This document shows positions 39,041 to 47,379 of a stretch of 64,000 bases of DNA, one piece after another. The stretch is from Devosia sp. A16. Its GTDB lineage: Bacteria > Pseudomonadota > Alphaproteobacteria > Rhizobiales > Devosiaceae. Positions within the stretch are counted from its first letter, which is position 1. The number at the start of each line of letters is the position of its first letter. The notes under the pieces are model-generated. The model ran no database searches. It was given only the letters and a program-made list of their open reading frames with translations, and had not been told where the DNA came from. The stretch is from positions 3,821,501 to 3,885,500 of the forward strand of contig NZ_CP012945.1 of NCBI RefSeq assembly GCF_001402915.1. Reading direction: 5' to 3'. Made by a program: the position numbers and the translations under genes.

Positions 39041-41017
39041 ATGTTCACCTCCCTCCTCATCGCCAATCGCGGCGAGATCGCCTGTCGCGTCATCCGCACC
39101 GCCAGGCGTATGGGCATCCGCACCATCGCCGTCTATTCCGACGCCGACCGTGACGCCGTGCACGTGAAGCTCGCTGACGAGGCCGTGCATATCGGCGGTT
39201 CCGCCGCCCGCGAGTCCTACCTCTCGATCGACAGGATCGTCGCCGCCTGCAAGGCCACCGGCGCCGAGGCCGTGCACCCCGGCTATGGATTTCTGTCGGA
39301 GAACCCGGACTTCGCGGCCGCGCTCGAGGCGGAGAACATCATTTTCGTCGGCCCGCCGGTCAAAGCCATCGAAGCAATGGGCGACAAGATCACCAGTAAG
39401 AAGCTTGCCGCTGCGGCCGGCGTCTCTACCGTGCCCGGGCATATGGGGCTGATCGCCGATGCCGAGGAAGCCGTCACCATCTCGCGCTCCATCGGCTACC
39501 CGGTGATGATCAAGGCCTCGGCCGGCGGTGGCGGCAAGGGCATGCGCATCGCCCAGACCGACGCGGAGGCCCGTGAAGGTTTCGAGCGCTCGAAGTCGGA
39601 AGCCGCCTCCAGCTTCGGCGACGATCGCATCTTCATCGAAAAGTTCGTTACCGAGCCGCGCCATATCGAGATCCAGCTGATCGGTGACCAGCACGGCAAT
39701 GTGCTCTGGCTCAACGAGCGCGAATGCTCGATTCAGCGCCGCAACCAGAAAGTCATCGAGGAAGCGCCGTCGCCGTTCCTCGATGCTGCAACCCGCAGGG
39801 CGATGGGCGAGCAGTCTGTCGCCCTCGCCAAGGCGGTGGGCTACACCTCGGCCGGCACCGTCGAGTTCATCGTCGACAAGGATCGCAACTTCTACTTCCT
39901 CGAGATGAACACCCGGCTGCAGGTGGAGCATCCGGTCACCGAGCTGATCACCGGCCTCGACCTGGTCGAGCTGATGTTCCGTGCTGCGGCGGGTGAAAAA
40001 CTGCCGCTGACCCAGGCCGAGGTGCCGCTGAACGGCTGGGCCATAGAAAGCCGCATCTACGCCGAGGATCCGTTCCGCAACTTCCTGCCTTCGACCGGCC
40101 GGCTCACCCGCTACCACCCGCCCGCCGAGGCGGCCTCGCCCGAGCTGGTGGTGCGCAACGATACCGGCGTTGCCGAAGGCGGCGAGATTTCCACCTTCTA
40201 TGATCCGATGATCGCCAAGCTCTGCACCTGGGCGCCGACCCGCACGGCGGCGATCGATGCCATGGAAGTGGCGCTCGACGAGTTCGAGCTCGAGGGCGTC
40301 GGCAACAACATCCCGTTCCTCTCGGCGGTGATGGGGCAGGAGCGCTTCCGCTCCGGCCGCTTGACCACCGGTTACATCGCCGAGGAATTCCCCAATGGTT
40401 TCAGCGGGGTGGCGCCGGATGCGGAATCACTTACGCATCTGGCGGCGCTCGCCTGCTGTTCCGCTTTCGCCCTCGACAAGCGGCTCTACCCGACGACCCC
40501 CGAGCCCCGCGCCGTGATCATTGGGTCGGAGCGCTGGGATTTCTCGGTCCGCGCCGACGGCATCGAGTATTGGCTCACTGCGCCGGACGGCCGGAAGCTC
40601 CTGGTCGAGAGCGGCTGGAAGCCGGGCAACAGCCTCTGCATCGCCCGCGTCGATGGGCGGCTCCATCATGTGAAGCTCGACCGCGTCACCGGCGGCTTCC
40701 GCCTGCGCTGGCGCGGCGCCGATCTCGTCGCCCGGGTGCTGCTGCCGCATGTCGCCGACCTGATGCCGCTGATGCCGGTGAAACTGCCGCCGGACCTGTC
40801 GAAGTTCCTGCTCTGCCCGATGCCCGGGCAGATCGTCCGCATCGACGTCGCCGAAGGCGATATCGTCGAGGATGGCCAGACCCTCGCCATCGTGGAGGCG
40901 ATGAAGATGGAGAACGTGCTGAAGGCGGAAAAGCGCGCGCGCATAAGTAAGGTGTGCGTCAAAGCCGGCAGTGTGCTGGCGGTGGACGAGGTGATTCTGG
41001 AGTTCGAGGCGGTATGA
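39041..41017 (+). CDS. pccA: Propionyl/acetyl-CoA carboxylase alpha subunit (biotin carboxylase + BCCP)
   Basis: Carboxylates biotin with ATP and bicarbonate and carries it to PccB. The 658-residue product has the biotin carboxylase domain (about 1-450: [61 protein letters not shown]), a BT linker domain for the beta subunit (about 490-580) and a C-terminal biotinyl domain with the modified Lys622 in EAMKMEN. The ATG follows the DUF559 TGA without any gap, so coupling to that insert is possible. A dispersed palindromic repeat follows. Confidence 0.95.
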   Translation: MFTSLLIANRGEIACRVIRTARRMGIRTIAVYSDADRDAVHVKLADEAVHIGGSAARESYLSIDRIVAACKATGAEAVHPGYGFLSENPDFAAALEAENIIFVGPPVKAIEAMGDKITSKKLAAAAGVSTVPGHMGLIADAEEAVTISRSIGYPVMIKASAGGGGKGMRIAQTDAEAREGFERSKSEAASSFGDDRIFIEKFVTEPRHIEIQLIGDQHGNVLWLNERECSIQRRNQKVIEEAPSPFLDAATRRAMGEQSVALAKAVGYTSAGTVEFIVDKDRNFYFLEMNTRLQVEHPVTELITGLDLVELMFRAAAGEKLPLTQAEVPLNGWAIESRIYAEDPFRNFLPSTGRLTRYHPPAEAASPELVVRNDTGVAEGGEISTFYDPMIAKLCTWAPTRTAAIDAMEVALDEFELEGVGNNIPFLSAVMGQERFRSGRLTTGYIAEEFPNGFSGVAPDAESLTHLAALACCSAFALDKRLYPTTPEPRAVIIGSERWDFSVRADGIEYWLTAPDGRKLLVESGWKPGNSLCIARVDGRLHHVKLDRVTGGFRLRWRGADLVARVLLPHVADLMPLMPVKLPPDLSKFLLCPMPGQIVRIDVAEGDIVEDGQTLAIVEAMKMENVLKAEKRARISKVCVKAGSVLAVDEVILEFEAV

Positions 41018-41034
41018 CTTCGCTGACGGATGGA

Positions 41035-41157
41035 GACGACCCCCTCCCATCCTCCCCCATGAAGGGGGAGGTGCCCTGCCGGTGCGTCAGGCTCGATCGA
41101 GTCACAAACGCCACTCTTCACCTCCCCCCTTGGGGGGAAGGCCGGGAGGGGGCCGTC
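41035..41157. repeat. Dispersed palindromic repeat, copy 2
   Basis: Same family as 24730-24853: outer arms GACGACCCCCTCCCATCCTC and GCCGGGAGGGGGCCGTC, inner arms around CCCCCATGAAGGGGGAGGTG and CACCTCCCCCCTTGGGGGGA, and the shared core GGTGCCCTGCCGGTGCG; the centre differs. It ends 5 nt before the mutase ATG, so its GGGAGGGGG is the only purine-rich ribosome-binding candidate. Confidence 0.9.
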
Positions 41158-41162
41158 TGCTG

Positions 41163-43292
41163 ATGGCAAGCACGCCCACCTTCGCCGACTGGGTCAGACT
41201 CGCCCAAAAAGATCTTCGCGACACGCCGGTGGAGTCGCTGAACCGCGACTATGGCGACCTGCCGATCAAGCCGGCCTACTTCCCCGAGGACGTCGCGGCC
41301 GACCCCGGCCTTCCCGGCGCCGCGCCGTTCACCCGCGGCGTTCGCGCCACCATGTACGCCAACCGCCCCTGGACCATCCGGCAATATGCCGGCTTCTCCA
41401 CGGCGCGCGAGTCCAACGACTTCTACCGCAAGAACCTTGCCGCCGGGCAGAAGGGCCTCAGCGTCGCCTTCGATCTCGCCACCCACCGCGGCTATGACAG
41501 CGACCATCCGCGCGTCACCGGCGATGTCGGCAAGGCCGGCGTCGCCATCGACAGCGTCGAGGATATGAAGATCCTGTTCGACGGCATCCCGCTCGATCAG
41601 ATGAGCGTGTCGATGACCATGAATGGCGCGGTGCTGCCGGTGCTCGCCATGTTCATCGTCGCCGCGGAAGAGCAGGGGGTGAGAGAGGCGCAGCTCGACG
41701 GGACCATCCAGAATGACATCCTAAAGGAGTTCATGGTCCGCAACACCTATATCTATCCGCCCGAGCCGAGCATGCGGATCGTCGGCGACATCATCGCCTA
41801 CACCGCCGAGCACATGCCCAAGTTCAACTCGATCTCGATCTCCGGCTATCACATGCACGAAGCCGGGGCGACCGCGGTGCAGGAGCTCGCCTACACCATC
41901 GCCGATGGCATCGAATATGTCCGCTCGGCGCAGGCGCGCGGTCTCGACATCGATGCCTTCGCGCCGCGGCTGAGCTTCTTTTTCGGCATCGGCATGAACT
42001 TCTTTCTCGAGGTGGCCAAGCTCCGCGCGGCGCGCACGCTCTGGCATAGGTTCATGACCGAGCTCGGCGCCAGGGACGCGAAGTCGCTGGTGCTGCGCAC
42101 CCATTGCCAGACCTCCGGCGTGTCACTGACCGAGCAGGATCCGCACAACAACATCGTCCGCACCACCATCGAAGCGCTGGCCGCGGTGCTCGGCGGCACC
42201 CAAAGCCTCCACACCAACTCGTTCGACGAAGCCATTGCTCTGCCGACGGAATTTTCCGCCCGCATCGCCCGCAATACCCAGCTGATCCTGCAGCACGAAA
42301 GCCGCGTCACCGACGTGGTCGACCCGCTCGGCGGCTCCTACTACGTCGAGAGCCTCACCGCCGACCTGGTGCAGCGCGCCGGCGCCTTGATTGCAGAAGT
42401 GGAGGCCGAAGGCGGCATGACTGCCGCGGTGCAGGCCGGCACCCCGAAGCTCGCGATCGAGAAGGCCGCCGCGCTGCGCCAGGCCCGTGTCGACCGCGGC
42501 GAGGATGTCATCGTCGGCGTCAACCGGTACCGGCTCGACAACGAGCCGCCGATCGCCATCCGCGAGATCGACAACAACAAGGTGCGCGACGAACAGGTCG
42601 CCCGTCTTGCCGAAATCCGCCGCACGCGCGACCCCGACGCCGTGGCCGCTGCCCTCGCGTCGCTGCAGCAGCAGGCGCAAACCGACGGCAACCTCCTCGC
42701 CGCCAGCATCGCCGCGGCGCGCGCCCGCGCCACCCTGGGCGAGATTTCCGCGGCGCTGGAGCAGGTGTTCAACCGGCACGCCGCCGTCACCCGGGTCATC
42801 TCAGGCGTCTATGCGGAGAGCTACGCCGCCGACCCGCAATATGCCCGGCTCACCGAGCGCATTGCCGCCTTCGACAAAAAGGAAAAGCGCCCGCCGGCGC
42901 TGTTCATCGCCAAAATGGGGCAGGACGGACACGACCGCGGCGCCAAGGTCATCGCCACGGCATTCGCCGATCTCGGCTTCACCGTCCACATGGGCGATCT
43001 GTTCGAGACCGCCCCGGAAGTCGCCGACCACGTCGCCGACCTCAAGGTCGACGCTGTCGGCGTCTCCTCCCTCGCCGCCGGTCACAAGACGCTGGTGCCC
43101 GAACTGATCGGCGAACTCAGGGGCAGGGGGCTCGGCGACGTCACCGTCATCGTCGGCGGCGTCATCCCCGAGCAGGATTACGATTTCCTGCGCGAGGCCG
43201 GCGTCGCCGAGATCTTCGGCCCCGGCACCAACGTGCTCGAAGCGGCGTTCTCCGTGCTGAACCAGATCGAGGGAAGGCTGAGTAACCGATGA
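41163..43292 (+). CDS. Methylmalonyl-CoA mutase (B12-dependent)
   Basis: Isomerises (R)-methylmalonyl-CoA to succinyl-CoA with adenosylcobalamin. The 709-residue single-chain form has the catalytic barrel (about 1-550: [67 protein letters not shown]) and a C-terminal cobalamin-binding domain in which His590 of QDGHDRGAK is the lower cobalt ligand, followed by [10 protein letters not shown] and [12 protein letters not shown]. The ATG lies 5 nt after a palindromic repeat. The frame extends upstream through the repeat but without support. The G-protein chaperone gene meaB is not nearby. Confidence 0.95.
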   Translation: MASTPTFADWVRLAQKDLRDTPVESLNRDYGDLPIKPAYFPEDVAADPGLPGAAPFTRGVRATMYANRPWTIRQYAGFSTARESNDFYRKNLAAGQKGLSVAFDLATHRGYDSDHPRVTGDVGKAGVAIDSVEDMKILFDGIPLDQMSVSMTMNGAVLPVLAMFIVAAEEQGVREAQLDGTIQNDILKEFMVRNTYIYPPEPSMRIVGDIIAYTAEHMPKFNSISISGYHMHEAGATAVQELAYTIADGIEYVRSAQARGLDIDAFAPRLSFFFGIGMNFFLEVAKLRAARTLWHRFMTELGARDAKSLVLRTHCQTSGVSLTEQDPHNNIVRTTIEALAAVLGGTQSLHTNSFDEAIALPTEFSARIARNTQLILQHESRVTDVVDPLGGSYYVESLTADLVQRAGALIAEVEAEGGMTAAVQAGTPKLAIEKAAALRQARVDRGEDVIVGVNRYRLDNEPPIAIREIDNNKVRDEQVARLAEIRRTRDPDAVAAALASLQQQAQTDGNLLAASIAAARARATLGEISAALEQVFNRHAAVTRVISGVYAESYAADPQYARLTERIAAFDKKEKRPPALFIAKMGQDGHDRGAKVIATAFADLGFTVHMGDLFETAPEVADHVADLKVDAVGVSSLAAGHKTLVPELIGELRGRGLGDVTVIVGGVIPEQDYDFLREAGVAEIFGPGTNVLEAAFSVLNQIEGRLSNR

Positions 43293-43318
43293 ACGCACAA
43301 TTACCTGTCGCCGTCTCT

Positions 43319-43372
43319 CTTCACCTCTCCCTTGGGGGAGAGGTCGCCGCAGAGCGGCGGGTGAGGGGGCCT
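43319..43372. repeat. REP-like element between mutase and epimerase genes
   Basis: Two adjacent hairpins: CCTCTCCC-TTGG-GGGAGAGG and CGCCGC-AGA-GCGGCG, followed by GGTGAGGGGGCC. The layout resembles a single unit of the pair at 15755-15877. It occupies much of the 103-nt gap. Confidence 0.75.
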
Positions 43373-43395
43373 TCGCCAGCGCATCGGCTCTCCCG

Positions 43396-43821
43396 ATGAT
43401 CGGCCGCCTCAACCACGTCGCCATCGTCGTGCCCGATCTCGCTGCGGCCGCCGCGAGATATCGCGACCTGCTCGGCGCCGAGGTGCACTCTCCGCACGAC
43501 CTGCCCGAACACGGCGTCACCGTGGTCTTCGTCCAGCTCGAGAACACCAAGATCGAGCTGATGACGCCCTTGGGCGAGAACTCGCCGGTGCGGAAATTCC
43601 TCGATGCCAATCCCGCCGGCGGCATGCACCACGTCTGCTACGAAGTCCCCGACCTCGCCTCATCCATCCGCACCCTGGTCGACGCCGGCGCCCGCATCCT
43701 CGGCGACGGCAAGCCCAGGCTCGGCGCCCACGGCCTGCCGGTGGTGTTCCTGCATCCCAAGGATTTCGACGGCACGCTGATCGAGCTGGAAGAGGTGAAG
43801 CCGGAGCTGCAGCCGGCTTGA
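43396..43821 (+). CDS. mce: Methylmalonyl-CoA epimerase
   Basis: Interconverts (S)- and (R)-methylmalonyl-CoA, linking PccAB to the mutase. The 141-residue VOC-fold protein has metal-ligand residues in RLNHVAIVVPDL, VQLENTKIELMTPLGENSP, and GMHHVCYEVPDL, and the C-terminal FLHPKDFDGTLIELEEV. Length and motifs match the epimerase family well. With pccB, pccA and the mutase it completes the propionyl-CoA pathway in one block. A palindromic repeat separates it from the mutase gene. Confidence 0.93.
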   Translation: MIGRLNHVAIVVPDLAAAAARYRDLLGAEVHSPHDLPEHGVTVVFVQLENTKIELMTPLGENSPVRKFLDANPAGGMHHVCYEVPDLASSIRTLVDAGARILGDGKPRLGAHGLPVVFLHPKDFDGTLIELEEVKPELQPA

Positions 43822-43915
43822 GGGTCTTGGCAATCCCCAGGCGTGGCATCGCTGCAATTGGCCTTGGCTGCGCCCTGTGCTAGGCGAGCACTCGTTTCAC
43901 CGGCCTGGGGCCCTT

Positions 43916-44704
43916 ATGCGCAAGATTCTCCGCAACGCGCTCACCGACATCGTCGGCGGCTACGAGCAGCGCCGCGTCTGGATCGCGCTGGCCACCGAAG
44001 ACATCTTCGACCAGCACCGCCGCACGACACTGGGGCCACTGTGGTTGCTGGTGAACTATCTCGCTTTCGCCGGCACGTTTATTTTCGTTTTCAACCCCGG
44101 CGCAGTAGATCCGCACTACGCTGTCTATGTGGCTGTGGGCCTGCTGGTGTGGACCTACATCAGCGACAATGTCACTCAGGCGGTGAACCTCTTCCAGCGC
44201 GAGGAGAGCTTTATCAGCGGCACCACCCTGCCGCTGACGGTCTATGTCATGCGCCTGTCCCTGCAGAACATCATCCGCGCCGGTTATGCTGTCCTCGGTT
44301 GTGCTGGCCTCCTCTTGCTGATGGGAGCGACGCCCACTTCTGCTTGGCTGTGGTCACTGGTTGGCGTGCTTGCCGTGCTCGTCATTTCGCCTGCGATGAT
44401 CGTGGTGTTTGCGTTCCTCGGCGTCTTCTTCCCCGACAGCCAGTTCATCGTTTCCAACCTGATGCGCGTTGCCATGTTCGCGACGCCGGTGTTCTGGGTT
44501 CATGGCGGCGAGGATGGTTTGCGTCGCGCGCTATATGACTGGAACCCATTCACCTATCTGCTCGATGTTGTACGCCAGCCGATCGTTGACGGCACGGTGC
44601 CGGTGCTAGCGCTGAGCGCGTGCGTTATCGTCGGCCTTGCATTCTGGGTGCTTGCCATTTTCCTCCTGGGCACGCTGCGGCGGCAGGTTGCGCTGGTCCT
44701 CTGA
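43916..44704 (+). CDS. Polysaccharide ABC exporter permease (Wzm/KpsM type)
   Basis: A 262-residue ABC-2 type permease with six predicted membrane helices. The N-terminus (ALATEDIFDQHRRTTLGPLWLLVNY) is the amphipathic segment typical of Wzm/KpsM/RfbA exporters; AMFATPVFWVHGG and WNPFTYLLDVVRQP near the end are also characteristic. It should translocate lipid-linked polysaccharide across the inner membrane. The ATG at 43916 matches the family start. The stop overlaps the ATPase start (TGATG). It opens the + strand arm of the surface polysaccharide locus. Confidence 0.9.
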   Translation: MRKILRNALTDIVGGYEQRRVWIALATEDIFDQHRRTTLGPLWLLVNYLAFAGTFIFVFNPGAVDPHYAVYVAVGLLVWTYISDNVTQAVNLFQREESFISGTTLPLTVYVMRLSLQNIIRAGYAVLGCAGLLLLMGATPTSAWLWSLVGVLAVLVISPAMIVVFAFLGVFFPDSQFIVSNLMRVAMFATPVFWVHGGEDGLRRALYDWNPFTYLLDVVRQPIVDGTVPVLALSACVIVGLAFWVLAIFLLGTLRRQVALVL

Positions 44705-45408
44705 TGATTTCGATCAAAGCAAACGACCTGCGGCTTGCCTATCACGTGCGCGAAAAGCTCACGCTGCGTCCGCGCGACAAGCGCTTGCCGCAGCAGACGG
44801 GCGGTACCATTAGCGGCACGGGCCGCCACCGCTTCGTGACTGCCCTGGATGGAGTCAGTTTCGAGCTGGAAGCAGGCGATCGTCTTGGCCTGGTCGGGGC
44901 GAACGGCGCTGGCAAGACGACGCTCCTCAAAGTGCTCTACGGCATCTACGAGCCGACCGCCGGTAATCTTGAAATCAGGGGCAGGGTCGATGCCCTGTTC
45001 AACATCAGCATCGGCTTCCGACAAGAAGCGACTGGCCGCCGAAACATTCTGCTGCGCGGCCTGATCAACGGCTGGACCGAGGACCAGATCGCCGCCCGCA
45101 CCGAAGAAATCATCGAGTTCTCCGAACTCGGCGAGTTCATCGACATGCCGTTCCGCAGTTACAGCCAGGGCATGGCCGCTCGCCTCGCGTTCGCCATAGC
45201 TACTACGCTCGACCCAGAAATCTTGCTGATGGACGAGTGGATCGGCGCCGGGGACGCCGCCTTCCAGGTGAAGGCCAAGCAGCGCATGGATGATCTCGCT
45301 GAAAAGGCCGGCATCATCGTTCTCGCCAGCCACAGCGAGGAGCTGCTCAAAAAGACCTGCAACAAGCGGCTGGAGCTTGAAAAGGGCAGGGTGAAGTCGT
45401 TCGGGTGA
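44704..45408 (+). CDS. Polysaccharide ABC exporter ATPase (Wzt/KpsT type, short form)
   Basis: A 234-residue ATP-binding subunit: Walker A GANGAGKTT, the signature YSQGMAARLAF, Walker B ILLMDEWIGAGD, and switch His in LASHSEE. The sequence FQVKAKQRMDDLAE and the pre-Walker segment HRFVTALDGVSFELEAGD are those of Wzt/KpsT proteins. It lacks the C-terminal carbohydrate-binding domain of long Wzt proteins, so it should not itself select a terminally modified glycan. Coupled by overlap both to the permease and, through GTGA, to the following methyltransferase gene. Confidence 0.92.
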   Translation: MISIKANDLRLAYHVREKLTLRPRDKRLPQQTGGTISGTGRHRFVTALDGVSFELEAGDRLGLVGANGAGKTTLLKVLYGIYEPTAGNLEIRGRVDALFNISIGFRQEATGRRNILLRGLINGWTEDQIAARTEEIIEFSELGEFIDMPFRSYSQGMAARLAFAIATTLDPEILLMDEWIGAGDAAFQVKAKQRMDDLAEKAGIIVLASHSEELLKKTCNKRLELEKGRVKSFG

Positions 45409-46157
45409 AGCAGATGACGGTCGCTGCTGGCGACGGGACCCCGACGGAGCGGGATGCAGCTATGGAGGTCGGGATATTGCCGACGTGCGCCGTATGTGGA
45501 GGATCCGTGTTTACCGCCACGGAGGTGTTGTGGTCCGAACTCATCGCCGAGTGGGAACTCGACGCGGTCGAGGTCGCCTACATCGATCGCCAACAGGGAA
45601 CCAAGTGCGCCGGCTGTGGCACCAACCTTAGAGGATGCGCATTGGCCTCAGCCGTCAGCGCGTTCATGGGCGTGACTGCACCGCTGCGTCAGTGGGGTGC
45701 GCAGAGCATCAGAGTGCTGGATCTGAATGGCTGCCAAGGTGTATCGGACGCCCTCGCAAACTTGCCGAACTATCAGCGCCACGACTACCCACACATTGAT
45801 ATGCACGCGATGCCGTTCTCCGACGGGGCATTTGATCTGGTGATCCATTCGGACACTCTCGAGCACGTCGAGAATCCACGCCAAGCTCTTCGAGAGTGCA
45901 TGAGAGTGACAGCTTGGCGCGGTGCAGTGATCTTCACGATACCGATCATCGTCGGCCGCCTTTCTCGCAGCCGAGACAACCTGCCACTCAGCTTTCACGG
46001 CGCGCCCAGCTTTGCCGGGCGCCAGGACTTCGCAGTGAGGACCGAGTTCGGCGCCGATTTCTGGACCTACGCGCTTCAGGCGGGCGCGTCATCCGTAGCC
46101 ATCTCGACCGTGGAGTTTCCGTCGGCACAAGCGATTACGCTGCGCCAGTGGCCCTAG
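45405..46157 (+). CDS. SAM-dependent methyltransferase with zinc-ribbon start
   Basis: A 250-residue protein. Two CxxC pairs near the start (LPTCAVCGGSVF and TKCAGCGTNL) suggest a zinc ribbon. A class I methyltransferase core follows: IRVLDLNGCQGVSD (weak motif I), HIDMHAMPFSDGAFDLVIHS (motifs II-III), and DTLEHVENPRQALRE with HVENP as in methyltransferase type 11. The start is a GTG overlapping the ATPase stop, with an ATG three codons later. By context it modifies the exported glycan or its precursor; the substrate is unknown. The AT content looks higher than in the housekeeping genes. Confidence 0.75.
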   Translation: MKQMTVAAGDGTPTERDAAMEVGILPTCAVCGGSVFTATEVLWSELIAEWELDAVEVAYIDRQQGTKCAGCGTNLRGCALASAVSAFMGVTAPLRQWGAQSIRVLDLNGCQGVSDALANLPNYQRHDYPHIDMHAMPFSDGAFDLVIHSDTLEHVENPRQALRECMRVTAWRGAVIFTIPIIVGRLSRSRDNLPLSFHGAPSFAGRQDFAVRTEFGADFWTYALQAGASSVAISTVEFPSAQAITLRQWP

Positions 46158-46190
46158 CGGGCGGGCCAGCTCGAACAACCAGGAAAACAG

Positions 46191-47354
46191 ATGACCACGG
46201 TGGCCCTCGAGGCAAAGACGGCAAGCACAGTGCGGCCCCAGTTGCCCGGTCTTGAGGCAACCCGCTTTTTGGCAGCCATGGCCATTGTGGTGTTTCATCT
46301 TATCTGGATGTCGCCGGACCTTGCGATCCCCGAACAGTTCAGTTTTATGGGAAACTATTTCGGCTTTGCGGTGCCGCTCTTCTACATCGTCAGCGCCTTC
46401 GGCCTCTGTGTGGGCTATGAGGGACGACTCGCCACCGCAGGAGAAATCTCGGAGTACCTTCGCAGGCGCTTCTTCAGGATAGCTCCGCTGTTCTACGCGA
46501 TGATCATCGTCTACGTGGCTTATCTGTACCTCGAATATGGTGCCGTCCCCGCCCTGACCGTGATCGCATCATCTGCGCTTTTCATCTTCAACATGATCCC
46601 CCAGCACGTGACCGGCTACGTCTGGGCATCGTGGTCGATCGGCGTCGAGATGCTGTTTTATCTGCTCCTGCCTGTTCTGTTGATTGTGACGACCTCGTTC
46701 AGGCGGGCGGCCGCGCTGTTCGCCGTCTCCATCTTCGTCACCGCACTGTGGGCCGAGGCCTTTGCGAGTGCTCCATCGACATTGCAGGGTTTTGGCCAGT
46801 TCTTCATCCTTGCATATGCGCTCTACTTTGCAGCAGGTATCCTTGGGTACTTCGTCTGGCGGGCGATCCGTCTTCGGGTGCCCCTCGCTCGGCAGAGCCT
46901 GGTCGGACAATTGCTCCTGCTGGCGTCAGCCGCAGTTGCACTCTGGCTGATGACGGAGGGATCTGTGCTTACTGGCGCATATGGCGGTCCCGCAGCAACG
47001 AAGTTCGTCTGGGCCATTGCCTTTTCCGGCGGGGTCGTCGGGATTGCCCTCGCACCGATCAAGGGACTCGTGAACCGCATCACAACCACTCTCGGTAGAG
47101 CGAGTTTTAGTCTGTACCTGCTGCATCCGCTGGTGATCGACGTGCTCAAGCGCAGGCATGCCTTCGACTGGTTCTATGAGGCCCTTCCAGAGGCGCCGGC
47201 CTTCCTGCTCTCGGTGGCTCTCACGCTGGCGATCCTGGTGCCGCTGTCCCTCATGACTTACAAGTACATTGAGGTTCCCGGCATGCGTTTGGCCGTGCGG
47301 AAGCGAGAGCTTGCCTTGGCCACGAGTGCAACATACGGCGTCGGCACCGGCTGA
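46191..47354 (+). CDS. Acyltransferase family 3, glycan-modifying
   Basis: A 387-residue multi-span membrane protein of the OafA/NodX type: LPGLEATRFLAAMAIVVFHL with the catalytic His, YFGFAVPLFYIVSAFGLCV, a loop with Arg-Arg-Phe-Phe-Arg, WSIGVEMLFYLLLPVLL, and RASFSLYLLHPLVIDVL at the C-terminus. Such enzymes add acetyl or other acyl groups to surface polysaccharides. An AGGAAA site precedes the ATG. It is the last + strand gene of the polysaccharide locus and converges on the pyruvyltransferase fusion gene with a 25-nt gap that contains no visible terminator. Confidence 0.88.
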   Translation: MTTVALEAKTASTVRPQLPGLEATRFLAAMAIVVFHLIWMSPDLAIPEQFSFMGNYFGFAVPLFYIVSAFGLCVGYEGRLATAGEISEYLRRRFFRIAPLFYAMIIVYVAYLYLEYGAVPALTVIASSALFIFNMIPQHVTGYVWASWSIGVEMLFYLLLPVLLIVTTSFRRAAALFAVSIFVTALWAEAFASAPSTLQGFGQFFILAYALYFAAGILGYFVWRAIRLRVPLARQSLVGQLLLLASAAVALWLMTEGSVLTGAYGGPAATKFVWAIAFSGGVVGIALAPIKGLVNRITTTLGRASFSLYLLHPLVIDVLKRRHAFDWFYEALPEAPAFLLSVALTLAILVPLSLMTYKYIEVPGMRLAVRKRELALATSATYGVGTG

Positions 47355-47379
47355 TCCCGCCCGTCACGAAGGCAGAAAG

